From assembly GCF_018998565.1 (NCBI RefSeq), contig NZ_JAHNZO010000044.1, positions 1 through 51,679 of the forward strand: 51,679 nucleotides of DNA, written 5' to 3'. This DNA is from Paenibacillus oleatilyticus (GTDB lineage Bacteria > Bacillota > Bacilli > Paenibacillales > NBRC-103111). The notes under the pieces were generated by a model, which worked only from the letters and a program-made list of their open reading frames with translations, was not told where the DNA came from and made no database searches. The translations under genes were made by a program, and so were the position numbers. Shown here piece after piece: positions 25,382 to 34,132 of this stretch. The first letter of the stretch is position 1. Each line of letters opens with the position of its first letter.

Positions 25382-26338
25382 GTGTTTGAATTTAAGCAGG
25401 TCTTGGATTTTGAGGATAGACAGAATGATGTATTGATGGTCGGAGAGCTTCTGATCGATCTGATTTCCGCGGATTACGAAGATGCTTTTGAAGGAGCTGC
25501 ATACCATAAGTTTTTTGGCGGATCGCCTGCGAATATCGCGATGAACGTCAAAAAATTAGGGGGCCATTCACAGATTGCAGCAGCCGTAGGAGAAGACAGA
25601 TTAGGCACGTTTCTGATCAACCAATTGCGCATAGCGGGGATTGAGCCGGAATACGTTGAAACTGTGGAAAATTCAACCAGTTTGGTCCTTCTTACAAAGA
25701 GCAAGTCGACTCCGGCTCCCGTCTTTTATCGAAGTGCGGACTATCAAATTTCCTATACTTCAAAGCTTGAAGAAGCCCTGCTCCGGTCAAAGATCTTGCA
25801 TTTCTCTTGCTGGCCCATTTCCATGCTCCCGGCCCGCGATACGATCGAAAAAATGCTGGACCTTGCCGCAAAGCAAAACGTGCTGATCGGTTTTGACCCT
25901 AACTATCATCCGGTATTATGGCAAAAGGGCGAAGATGGCGCAGCCTATGTAAAATCCATCATCGGTAAGGTCGATATCATTAAGCCGTCGGGCGACGATG
26001 CGGAAAGATTATTCGGCAAAGATACGCCCTATAACCACATTAAGAAGTTTTTGAGTCTCGGCGCCAAGCTGGTGATCCTGACCTTGGGAAAGTACGGCGC
26101 TATGGTATCCAACGGAAGCGAGACCGTTACTTTCAAGACTCTGGCTACGGAGGTAGCGGATACGACCGGAGCGGGAGATGCGTTCTGGTCCGGATTTTAT
26201 ACGGCGCTGGTGAAAGGATATTCCATTCACGAAGCCATTTCTCTCGGATTCGCCGTTAGCGCTTATAAGCTGAAATATATCGGCGCGGTGGTGGATTTGC
26301 CTGAACTCGAAGCGATAAAAAACTTATACGAACTGTAG
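25382..26338 (+). CDS. PfkB-family sugar kinase (fructokinase-like)
   Basis: A 318-residue ribokinase/PfkB kinase. The GGSPANIAMNVKKLG substrate motif is at residues 46-60, and DTTGAGDAF with catalytic Asp266 closes the nucleotide site. A GTG start follows AGGAGGAAG. Eleven bases separate it from the phosphorylase gene. Its role would be phosphorylation of released fructose to fructose 6-phosphate. If the phosphorylase is specific for sucrose 6F-phosphate, it could instead phosphorylate the imported disaccharide (inference). Confidence 0.87.
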   Translation: MFEFKQVLDFEDRQNDVLMVGELLIDLISADYEDAFEGAAYHKFFGGSPANIAMNVKKLGGHSQIAAAVGEDRLGTFLINQLRIAGIEPEYVETVENSTSLVLLTKSKSTPAPVFYRSADYQISYTSKLEEALLRSKILHFSCWPISMLPARDTIEKMLDLAAKQNVLIGFDPNYHPVLWQKGEDGAAYVKSIIGKVDIIKPSGDDAERLFGKDTPYNHIKKFLSLGAKLVILTLGKYGAMVSNGSETVTFKTLATEVADTTGAGDAFWSGFYTALVKGYSIHEAISLGFAVSAYKLKYIGAVVDLPELEAIKNLYEL

Positions 26339-26348
26339 GAGGTTCCAT

Positions 26349-27818
26349 ATGTCCGTCAAAAATCAAGTGCAGCTGATTACGTATCCCGACTCCCTTGGCG
26401 GAGATTTAAAAACGCTCCATCGCGTGCTGAATACGTATTTTTCGGACGTCTTCAAAGGTGGAGTCCATATTTTGCCGCCTTTCCCCTCGACCGGAGACAG
26501 GGGATTCGCGCCGCAAACTTATCTGGAAATTGAGCCGAGCTTTGGCACGTGGGAAGATATGAAGGCCATCGGCGAAGAGTTCGATGTCTTGGTTGATTTG
26601 ATGGTCAACCATATTTCCCGGCAATCGTCATACTTTCAAGACTTCCTTGAAAAGGGAAGGGAGTCCGAGTACGCGGACTTATTTATCACATTAGATAAAA
26701 TTTGGCCGGATGGTCAACCAGTGCAGCAAGACATCGATAAAATGTTCCTGCGCCGGCCGCTGCCTTATTCGACCTTCACTATTGCGGAGACCGGTGAAGA
26801 GGAGAAGGTATGGACCACATTTGGCAAAACGGACCCATCCGAGCAGATTGATCTCGATATAAAATCGGAAAAGGTTAAGCAGCTTTTGACGGACTTCTTT
26901 CTAAACTTTAAGAAGAACAATGTAAAAATTGTCAGGCTCGATGCTGTCGGTTACGTGATCAAAAAGCTCGGCACCAGCTGCTTTTTCGTAGAGCCGGAAA
27001 TATATAAGTTTCTGGACTGGGTGATGAAGCTTGCCGCATCGCTTGAAATTGAGCTGCTGCCGGAGGTTCATGCGCACTATACTACGCAATACAAGCTCGC
27101 CGAGCATGGCTGCTGGATTTACGATTTTATCCTGCCGTACCGGATTTTTGAAGCTTTGATCAACCAAAACAGCGGGGATTTAGTTCATTATTTAAAGACC
27201 CGGCCGAAGAAGCAGTTTACGATGCTGGATTGCCATGACGGTATTCCGGTAAAGCCGGATTTGGATGATTTGATCGATACGAGAGAAGCGAGAAAAATTG
27301 TGGATGTATGCGTGGCTCGGGGAGCCAATCTCAGTCTGATCTTGTCGGATGAACATAAAGCGGCGGATGGATTTGATGTCCATCAAATCCGGTGTACCTA
27401 TTATTCCGCATTAAATAGCGATGACGACGCCTATTTGACGGCACGCGCCATTCAGTTCTTTACGCCCGGCATTCCGCAGGTGTACTATGTGGGGCTGTTG
27501 GCCGGCGAGAACGATTATGAACGTGTAAAGAATACCGGAGAAGGCCGGGAAATCAACCGCCACAACTTCTCTCTGGAAGAGATCGAGCGGTCTCTGGAGA
27601 AGGAAGCGGTGCAGCGGCTTTTGAGGCTGATCCGTTTCAGGAACGAATATGAAGCTTTCCAAGGAGAATTTGAGGTTCTTGATTCGCCGTCGGATGAGCT
27701 TCGTCTCAAGTGGACAAAGGACGATAAGAGTTGTATGTTGCTAGTCGACTTGAGAGCAAGCCTTGCCGAGATTTCCTATGTCGATGAAGAAGGATTTGCC
27801 GATCATTTTGCAGTCTGA
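26349..27818 (+). CDS. GH13_18 glycoside phosphorylase (sucrose or sucrose 6F-phosphate phosphorylase)
   Basis: A 489-residue TIM-barrel enzyme that splits an alpha-glucosyl-fructoside with phosphate to glucose 1-phosphate. The nucleophile Asp198 is in RLDAVGY, the acid/base Glu239 in LLPEVHAHY, and the transition-state Asp297 in LDCHDGIP (LDTHDGIG in ordinary sucrose phosphorylases). Aligned by eye to the Bifidobacterium adolescentis enzyme, its Pro134 is replaced by Arg135 here and its Tyr344 by His345. I associate Arg and His there with sucrose 6F-phosphate phosphorylases. Another GH13_18 specificity cannot be excluded. Clustered with kinase and importer. Confidence 0.85.
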   Translation: MSVKNQVQLITYPDSLGGDLKTLHRVLNTYFSDVFKGGVHILPPFPSTGDRGFAPQTYLEIEPSFGTWEDMKAIGEEFDVLVDLMVNHISRQSSYFQDFLEKGRESEYADLFITLDKIWPDGQPVQQDIDKMFLRRPLPYSTFTIAETGEEEKVWTTFGKTDPSEQIDLDIKSEKVKQLLTDFFLNFKKNNVKIVRLDAVGYVIKKLGTSCFFVEPEIYKFLDWVMKLAASLEIELLPEVHAHYTTQYKLAEHGCWIYDFILPYRIFEALINQNSGDLVHYLKTRPKKQFTMLDCHDGIPVKPDLDDLIDTREARKIVDVCVARGANLSLILSDEHKAADGFDVHQIRCTYYSALNSDDDAYLTARAIQFFTPGIPQVYYVGLLAGENDYERVKNTGEGREINRHNFSLEEIERSLEKEAVQRLLRLIRFRNEYEAFQGEFEVLDSPSDELRLKWTKDDKSCMLLVDLRASLAEISYVDEEGFADHFAV

Positions 27819-27859
27819 TTAAGCTTGGGGAAATTTCATCATAATTGGAGGTATGGATA

Positions 27860-28792
27860 TTGGACTTCATAAGCAGAGTGGCTCCGGAATTAAAGCAAGG
27901 GGTAGAGCTTTTAACGCCTCTTCATTTGCCCGATGATCTGGCAAGGGAGAGGCAGCGCCCTTTGTCTCTCACGAAAAGCTCGAAATCCGTTCAAATTACG
28001 GAACGTTATATATCCGGCGGAGATGCAAAGGAAATGCTGGTCAAGATTTATGAACCGGTCCGGAGAGAGGATCAAAAGCTGCCTGCTTTTCTTTGGATCC
28101 ATGGCGGGGGATATGTGTTGGGTCACCCGAGTTCCGATGACGTTCTCTGCGAATGCTTTGTAAAAGCGGCCAATTGCATCGTTATTTCGCCCGAATATCG
28201 CCTTGCCCCCGAACATCCGTTTCCGGCGGCCATTGAAGACTGCTACGCCGCATTGGAATGGATAACCAACCGCGCGGAGGAAATGAATATCGATTTGTCG
28301 CGGATTGCGATTGGCGGGGCAAGTGCGGGAGGGGGATTGACGGCGGCATTGGCGCTGATGGCTCGGGATAAAGGCGGACCGGCCATTTGTTTTCAAATGC
28401 CGCTATACCCGATGATCGACGAGCGTAACGTTACGCCCTCAAGCCACGAAATTACGCATCCAGCGGTGTGGAACAAGGCCAATAATCTGGCGGCCTGGAA
28501 GATGTATCTTGGCGAGCATGCCCATGGAGACATTTCCCCTTATGCGGCGCCAAGCCGCGCGAAGAGCTTGGCCGGTCTGCCTCCGGTCTATACTTGTGTA
28601 GGGCAGCTTGATCCGTTCCGCGACGAGACGATCGACTATGTTGCGCGTCTTGCGCAGGCGGGAGTTGATGTCGAATTTCAGCTTTATCCCGGATGCTATC
28701 ACGGCTTCGAACACGTTGTTCCAGATGCGGAGATTAGTCAACGCGCCAGAAACGGATATTTGGATGCTTTGGCGAGAGCTTTTAATCGTTGA
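27860..28792 (+). CDS. HSL-family alpha/beta hydrolase (esterase)
   Basis: About 310 residues with the hormone-sensitive-lipase pattern: oxyanion HGGGY at 81-85, nucleophile Ser155 in GGASAGGG, Asp251 in QLDPFRDE and His281 in CYHGFE. Such enzymes hydrolyse short acyl esters such as acetyl groups. A TTG start at 27860 is chosen because GGAGG lies eight bases before it; a longer frame would start upstream of that site. No signal peptide, so it is intracellular. Position in the sugar operon suggests deacylation of an imported sugar ester (inference). Confidence 0.87.
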   Translation: MDFISRVAPELKQGVELLTPLHLPDDLARERQRPLSLTKSSKSVQITERYISGGDAKEMLVKIYEPVRREDQKLPAFLWIHGGGYVLGHPSSDDVLCECFVKAANCIVISPEYRLAPEHPFPAAIEDCYAALEWITNRAEEMNIDLSRIAIGGASAGGGLTAALALMARDKGGPAICFQMPLYPMIDERNVTPSSHEITHPAVWNKANNLAAWKMYLGEHAHGDISPYAAPSRAKSLAGLPPVYTCVGQLDPFRDETIDYVARLAQAGVDVEFQLYPGCYHGFEHVVPDAEISQRARNGYLDALARAFNR

Positions 28793-28854
28793 TTCCATAG
28801 GGAGAGCGACAGCGCTATTTTGGGGCGTAATCTTAACGAAAGAAGGGATTGGAA

Positions 28855-29658
28855 ATGAAGGTTCAACAAGTGATCGATGCCATTTTGAAAGATTCGTGCG
28901 GCGATTTTAGATTGTCCGAAACCGGAGACAGGATCATGAGCGGCAGTCCCGACACGGAGGTCACCGGAATTGTAACGACATTTATGGCAACGGTTGACGT
29001 TATCAAGCAGGCAATCGCTTGCGGGGCCAATATGATTATTACCCATGAGCCTACCTACTATACGGGAAAGGATGAAACGGACTGGCTTCAGGAAGACCCT
29101 GTATATGCGGCTAAGAAAAAATTGATAGATGAGAATCAGATCGTGATCTGGCGGTTTCATGATTACATGCACATGGGGAAAACAGACAGAATCTATGACG
29201 GCCTCCTAAAAGAAATTGGCTGGGAAAACAATATGCTTGACGGAAATCCTCACACCTACCAAATTGAGGAGGTCAGTTTGGCGGAGCTGGCGAGCTTTTT
29301 TAAACAGAAGCTATCCATGGATGTGATTCAAATCATCGGCAAACCCGAAATGAAATGTTCGAGAGTCGGCATTTTAGTGGGCGGGGGCAGTCTGGGCCTG
29401 GGAAGAGAGCAAATGCCGATGGAATTGATGCGAAATATGAATTTGGATGTCATGGTTTGCGGCGAAATTATGGAATGGACGCTCTGCGCCTATATCAACG
29501 ACGCCCAAATGCTTGGACTTAACAAAGCCATGATCGTTGTAGGGCATGAACGCAGCGAAGAATGGGGCATGAAATTTATGGCGGAATGGCTGCAGCCTTT
29601 GGTCCATGGGATTCCGGTTGTCTTTATTGATGCAAGAGAGCCGTTTACTTATTTATAA
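28855..29658 (+). CDS. Nif3-like dinuclear metal-centre protein
   Basis: About 267 residues of the NIF3/DUF34 family. The N-terminal VTGIVTTFMATVDVIKQAI, the metal-binding ANMIITHEPTYY and the C-terminal VVGHERSEEWG with His and Glu ligands are present. GAAGGG precedes ATG 28855. The family is widely conserved but its reaction is unsettled; metal-dependent hydrolase activity is suspected. Presence inside a carbohydrate operon points to a specialised member acting on a pathway intermediate. Confidence 0.83.
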   Translation: MKVQQVIDAILKDSCGDFRLSETGDRIMSGSPDTEVTGIVTTFMATVDVIKQAIACGANMIITHEPTYYTGKDETDWLQEDPVYAAKKKLIDENQIVIWRFHDYMHMGKTDRIYDGLLKEIGWENNMLDGNPHTYQIEEVSLAELASFFKQKLSMDVIQIIGKPEMKCSRVGILVGGGSLGLGREQMPMELMRNMNLDVMVCGEIMEWTLCAYINDAQMLGLNKAMIVVGHERSEEWGMKFMAEWLQPLVHGIPVVFIDAREPFTYL

Positions 29659-29676
29659 GATAAGGGGGAAAAGATA

Positions 29677-30999
29677 TTGAAAATCAAAGCGGGTATCAAG
29701 CTCGGAGTTTGTACGGCTGTGCTGTTATCTACGGTGGCCGCTTGTTCCAATAAGGATGCATCGCCGGGAGCGGCTCAATCGGAGAAGGGCGTCAAGATTA
29801 CTTTTTATACGGTGGATCAGAACAACGCTTTTACCGATTTGGTGAAGGCGTATCAGCAAGAGCGTCCTGAAGTAAAAATTGAATTATTGAATGCGCAAGC
29901 AGGAACCGATTATATACAAAAATACGAAGCGCTTCAGGCTTCCAGCAATCCGCCTACGGCCGCCATGCTGGAACAGCAAACGGTATTAAAGTTCAAAGAC
30001 ACCTTGCTGGATTTGGAGTCGGAAAAAGCAAAATACGAAAAGTTGACGCTGCCGGGCACGATTGAAAGAAATTTATTTGACGGCAAATTTGTGGGCGTAC
30101 CATGGACTACGCAGGGTTACGGCTTATTATACAACAAACGGGTAGTTGAGGAAGCGATCGGAGGAACTTTTGATCCCGCATCGGTGAAAACCCGCAATGA
30201 TTTGGAAGCTTTGTTCAAAAAAGTGGAAGCCGCCGGCAAGGCGCCGGTATTGATTCATGGATCGGACTGGTCTTTGGGCTCCCATTATTTATCGTTAGCC
30301 TACGGCCTGCAATCCAAAAAGGTTGAAGACAATCGTAATTTTTTGGAGGGCTTGAAAAAGGGAAGCGTGGATTTATCCGGCAATCCCCAATTCAATGGTT
30401 TGCTGGATACCTTCGACTTGCTTAAAAAGTATAATCTTCGCAAGAACGATCCGATTGTCGCCGACTTCAATAAAGATACGATAGATTTTGCCAAAGGTAA
30501 CGCGGCATTCTACTTTATGGGAGATTGGGCTTGGTCCGTCATGGATCCTGTCGAAGGCCGGGACAAACAATTCGGAGTCATGCCTGTTCCGATCAGCAAC
30601 AACCCGGATGACTACGGGAACCAGGAGATTCCGGTTTTGGAACCGTTTCTGTACACCATCGATAAAACAAGAGCAACACCGGAGCAGCAGGAAGCAGCCA
30701 AACAATTTTTTGAGTGGATGGTCACAAGTGAACAGGGACAAAATTCCATTATTTCCAAAATGGGATTAATCATGCCTTATAAAGATTTAAAGGTAAAGGG
30801 GACGAATGCCATTTCTCCTTCAATAAGTAATTATGTTAAAGAAGGCAAGGTTATTAATCTCGGAATGTTCAAATTCCTTCCCGGGGATCATTACGCTAAG
30901 CTGGGCGCCTCCATGCAGAAATATTTAATTAACAAGATTGATCGTAAAGGGTTCATTAAAGAGATGGAGAGCTATTGGAAGTCGCAGGCTGTTAATTAA
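29677..30999 (+). CDS. sugar ABC transporter substrate-binding lipoprotein 2
   Basis: A 440-residue paralogue of the binding protein at 19075-20412. Both share long identical stretches such as GYGLLYNKRVVEEAIGGTFD and VKTRNDLEALFKK. The lipobox is VAAC. TTG start behind GGGGGAAAAG. No permease genes accompany it, so it must use the pair at 20519-22224. Differences cluster in the N-terminal third and around the predicted ligand region (EIPVLEPFLYT against QVAYSAPKLLA), suggesting different ligand preference. Confidence 0.92.
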   Translation: MKIKAGIKLGVCTAVLLSTVAACSNKDASPGAAQSEKGVKITFYTVDQNNAFTDLVKAYQQERPEVKIELLNAQAGTDYIQKYEALQASSNPPTAAMLEQQTVLKFKDTLLDLESEKAKYEKLTLPGTIERNLFDGKFVGVPWTTQGYGLLYNKRVVEEAIGGTFDPASVKTRNDLEALFKKVEAAGKAPVLIHGSDWSLGSHYLSLAYGLQSKKVEDNRNFLEGLKKGSVDLSGNPQFNGLLDTFDLLKKYNLRKNDPIVADFNKDTIDFAKGNAAFYFMGDWAWSVMDPVEGRDKQFGVMPVPISNNPDDYGNQEIPVLEPFLYTIDKTRATPEQQEAAKQFFEWMVTSEQGQNSIISKMGLIMPYKDLKVKGTNAISPSISNYVKEGKVINLGMFKFLPGDHYAKLGASMQKYLINKIDRKGFIKEMESYWKSQAVN

Positions 31000-31024
31000 A
31001 GTTGCGGGCTGAAAAATAAAATCA

Positions 31025-31055
31025 TGGGCGAAGGTGCTTACCTTTGCCCATTAAA
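31025..31055 (+). terminator. terminator of the sugar operon
   Basis: TGGGCGAAGGT-GCTT-ACCTTTGCCCA forms a stable stem with one internal mismatch; the T run after it is weak (TTAAAA). Confidence 0.6.
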
Positions 31056-31126
31056 ACAAACGACAGGTTTCTGATCTGCTTTCTCTGGCAGAGTGGGAAC
31101 CTTTTTATTTTAAGCTGGTGCTTAAT

Positions 31127-31172
31127 TTGACATTGATAGACTACAAGTGTAGTATAATATTACGAATGTAAT
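31127..31172 (+). promoter_or_regulatory. bla promoter with two BlaI-type operators
   Basis: TTGACA (31127-31132) is followed at 17 bp by TAGTAT and at 20 bp by TATAAT. The dyads CTACAAGTGTAG (31141-31152) and ATTACGAATGTAAT (31159-31172) match the TACA/TGTA operator pattern of BlaI/MecI repressors. They overlap the spacer and -10, and the start region. Confidence 0.8.
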
Positions 31173-31265
31173 CAAAATTAGAGAGGAGTAACAGAGTATA
31201 GAATAGAAAAAACAGTTTTTTCGTTTTCAGCTTACATAATATTTTTTGAAAAGAGGTTAAATATC

Positions 31266-32186
31266 TTGAGTAAATCTAAACATTCTATAGTAAAAATTTG
31301 CAATAAAATTGCTTTACCTCTATTGTTTGTACCCATCTTGCTCATTGGTTGTGCGAAGGCTGTCAATCCCCCTGTTACCCAGTCGACAGAGAAGACCCAG
31401 ACAGTAGTTACATCCGAGTCTGACGAGTTTATTCAACTCGAGAACAAATTTGGCGCTAGACTTGGTGTGTATGCAATTGATACCGGTACGAGTCGGACGA
31501 TTGCTTACAGACCTGAGGAACGGTTCGCTTTTGCATCCACCTATAAGGCTTTGGCGGCAGGCGCAGTGCTTCAGCAAAGCTCTAATCTCGATAAAGTAAT
31601 CACCTACACCAAGGAAGACTTGGTCACTTATTCACCCATAACAGAAAAACACGTGGAAACAGGGATGACCCTTAGGGATATCTGCGACGCTGCTATCCGT
31701 TATAGCGACAACACCGCGGGGAATCTCTTACTAAAAGAATTGGGTGGCCCTAAGGGTTTTGAAACCGTACTGAAAAAGATCGGCGATAACGTTACTACGT
31801 CTGCACGTTTTGAAACAGACTTGAACCAAGCCGTCCCGGGAGACACACGTGATACAAGTACACCTAAAGCACTTGCCACAACCCTTCAGGCTTTCACGGT
31901 CGGCGACGTGCTTCCTACTGACAAACGTAAGCTCCTTACCGATTGGCTGCGGGGGAACACGACTGGGGCTAAACTGATCCGTGCGGGCGCACCCGAAGGC
32001 TGGCAGGTTGGAGATAAAACCGGTGCCGCCAGTTATGGAACGCGAAACGACATTGCTATTGTTTGGCCACCGAACAGAGACCCCATCATTATCGCAATTC
32101 TGTCCAGCCGCGATAAGCAGGATTCCGCTTATAATGACGACCTTATCGCGCAGGCTGCGAAAATAGCAATGGACGCCTTCAAGTAA
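31266..32186 (+). CDS. bla: class A beta-lactamase, lipoprotein form
   Basis: A 306-residue serine beta-lactamase. STYK at 91-94 (catalytic Ser91), SDN at 147-149, RFETDLN with the deacylating Glu183, and KTG at 251-253. The signal peptide ends LLIGC, so Cys29 is probably lipidated as in Bacillus penicillinases. A TTG start follows AGAGG. Preceded by BlaI-type operators and followed by blaR1-blaI, so it should be inducible. Noticeably AT-richer than the surrounding genes. Confidence 0.95.
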   Translation: MSKSKHSIVKICNKIALPLLFVPILLIGCAKAVNPPVTQSTEKTQTVVTSESDEFIQLENKFGARLGVYAIDTGTSRTIAYRPEERFAFASTYKALAAGAVLQQSSNLDKVITYTKEDLVTYSPITEKHVETGMTLRDICDAAIRYSDNTAGNLLLKELGGPKGFETVLKKIGDNVTTSARFETDLNQAVPGDTRDTSTPKALATTLQAFTVGDVLPTDKRKLLTDWLRGNTTGAKLIRAGAPEGWQVGDKTGAASYGTRNDIAIVWPPNRDPIIIAILSSRDKQDSAYNDDLIAQAAKIAMDAFK

Positions 32187-32333
32187 ACTGCAATGATCAA
32201 CATGGAATAAGTTGGCTTATTTACGAGCCAGCCTATTCCAAATCAGTTTGATGGTAGTTGATAAAATGACAGTCAACTGCTAAAATTCAGGCTACAAGTT
32301 TTGCTTTAATGATTTCAACAGAAAGGTTGAGAG

Positions 32334-34130
32334 ATGGAAACGAAAAGCATGTTCTTTACTCATTTCGTTATTAGCTTCATTGTGTCGTCTTTCACCATTG
32401 CCGTTATTATGCTGATTAAAAAATTATTCCAAAAGCAACTTTCAGCGAAATGGCACTATAATCTATGGTTTCTATTGTTTATTGCATTGCTGCTTCCTTT
32501 TATATCAAGTCATTTATTTAGTTTTGGAAACAATTTCTATTTATTCGGTGTTAACCAAAGCGATGGAATAAGTCCTTCTGCTATGACCACCGGAGATCAG
32601 GAAGTTGGAAATGTGAATTGGCTGCAGGACTTTTCGATATCTATAAACCGTGCTAGTCCAGCATACCTGAATATCATTTTAGCTTTGACCTGGATTGCAG
32701 GGATACTCGTAATGGCCGGTTTGACCCTGCATGCCTGGCTAAAGGTAAAAAATATTAAACGCACTACGTCTAACCTGAAAAACAAAGAAGTTCTCGTGTT
32801 ATTTGAACAGTGCATGCAGGATTTAAAGATATCGAGACATTTAATTGTAGGGGAATCTCCGCTTGTCAGTTCACCGATGACGTTTGGCCTTCTGAAAACC
32901 TATGTTGTATTTCCGACTCATTTTGACGAATGGTTGTCTTTGAAGGATATCAGATATATTATTTTGCATGAACTCAATCACATTAAATATAAAGATATTG
33001 TGACGAATTACCTAATCGTTATTTATCAAGTCGTATACTGGTTCAATCCGCTTGTTTGGCTTGCTTTTAGGGAAATGAGATCAGATCGTGAAATAGCTTG
33101 TGACATGGCTGTTTTACATTCATTAGATGAACGCTGCTATGCCGAATATGGGAATACCGTCATTAAAGTTGTGGACAGAGCATCACATTTCAAAAATTTT
33201 GCTTTGACTAATCAGTTCAATGGTCCTAAACAGCAAATAAGGAAACGTATAGAAAGGATTGCTTCGTTTACGGCTGATTCAAAGCTATTGAAGCTGAAGA
33301 GTATCGCTATCTTTATGCTTGTGGCAATACTTGTTGCAAGTCAGGCTCCACTCGTTTCTGTGATGGCGAATGATCATAACCGATACGATTTTACCAGTGA
33401 TCGAACTATGCACGAGGATTTAAGTGATTATTTTTCAGGATATAAAGGGAGCTTTGTGTTATATGATTTGAAAGCAGATCAATATCGTATCTATAACGAA
33501 AATCAAAGCAAATTAAGAGTTTCTCCGGATTCAACTTACAAAATTTATCTTGCATTGTTTGGATTGGATTCCAATGTCATAACGAGAGAAAATTCCTCCA
33601 TGCCATGGAATGGCACACATTATCCATTTGATTCATGGAATAAGGATCAAAACTTATTTAAAGCCATGCAAAATTCAGTGAATTGGTATTTTCAGGATTT
33701 GGATAAAATAATCCAACAGGATAAAATACAAGCTTATCTGAACCAAATAGGCTATGGTAATCGTAATCTTTCTGGAGGAATCGGACAATATTGGTTAGAA
33801 TCTTCATTAGAGATATCCCCCGTGGAGCAGGTACAATTATTAAAAGCTTTTTATACAAACCAATTTGGATTTAAAGAGAAGAATGTACAGACCGTCAAAG
33901 ATTCGATTAGATTGGAAGAAAAAGATGGTGCGCTATTATCCGGAAAAACAGCTACAGGTACTGTAAATAAAAAAATGATAAATGGTTGGTTCATTGGATA
34001 TGTAGAGACAAAGGACGACGTTTATTTCTTTGCAACAAATATACAAAATGAAGAGAACGCCAACGGAAGTAAGGCAGCAGAAATAACGTTATCTATTTTG
34101 AAGGATAAAGGCATATATGAAGGAGGATAA
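32334..34130 (+). CDS. blaR1: BlaR1-type beta-lactam sensor/signal transducer
   Basis: A 598-residue membrane sensor. Four membrane segments surround an M56 metalloprotease domain with HELNH at 212-216 and the downstream glutamate in REMRSDREIACD. After the last membrane helix an extracellular class D-like penicillin-binding domain carries STYK (Ser400) and a KT(A)TG-type motif (SGKTATG). Acylation by beta-lactam activates the protease and leads to BlaI cleavage. Length matches the family. Between bla and blaI on the same strand, 2 bp from blaI. Confidence 0.93.
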   Translation: METKSMFFTHFVISFIVSSFTIAVIMLIKKLFQKQLSAKWHYNLWFLLFIALLLPFISSHLFSFGNNFYLFGVNQSDGISPSAMTTGDQEVGNVNWLQDFSISINRASPAYLNIILALTWIAGILVMAGLTLHAWLKVKNIKRTTSNLKNKEVLVLFEQCMQDLKISRHLIVGESPLVSSPMTFGLLKTYVVFPTHFDEWLSLKDIRYIILHELNHIKYKDIVTNYLIVIYQVVYWFNPLVWLAFREMRSDREIACDMAVLHSLDERCYAEYGNTVIKVVDRASHFKNFALTNQFNGPKQQIRKRIERIASFTADSKLLKLKSIAIFMLVAILVASQAPLVSVMANDHNRYDFTSDRTMHEDLSDYFSGYKGSFVLYDLKADQYRIYNENQSKLRVSPDSTYKIYLALFGLDSNVITRENSSMPWNGTHYPFDSWNKDQNLFKAMQNSVNWYFQDLDKIIQQDKIQAYLNQIGYGNRNLSGGIGQYWLESSLEISPVEQVQLLKAFYTNQFGFKEKNVQTVKDSIRLEEKDGALLSGKTATGTVNKKMINGWFIGYVETKDDVYFFATNIQNEENANGSKAAEITLSILKDKGIYEGG

Positions 34131-34132
34131 GA

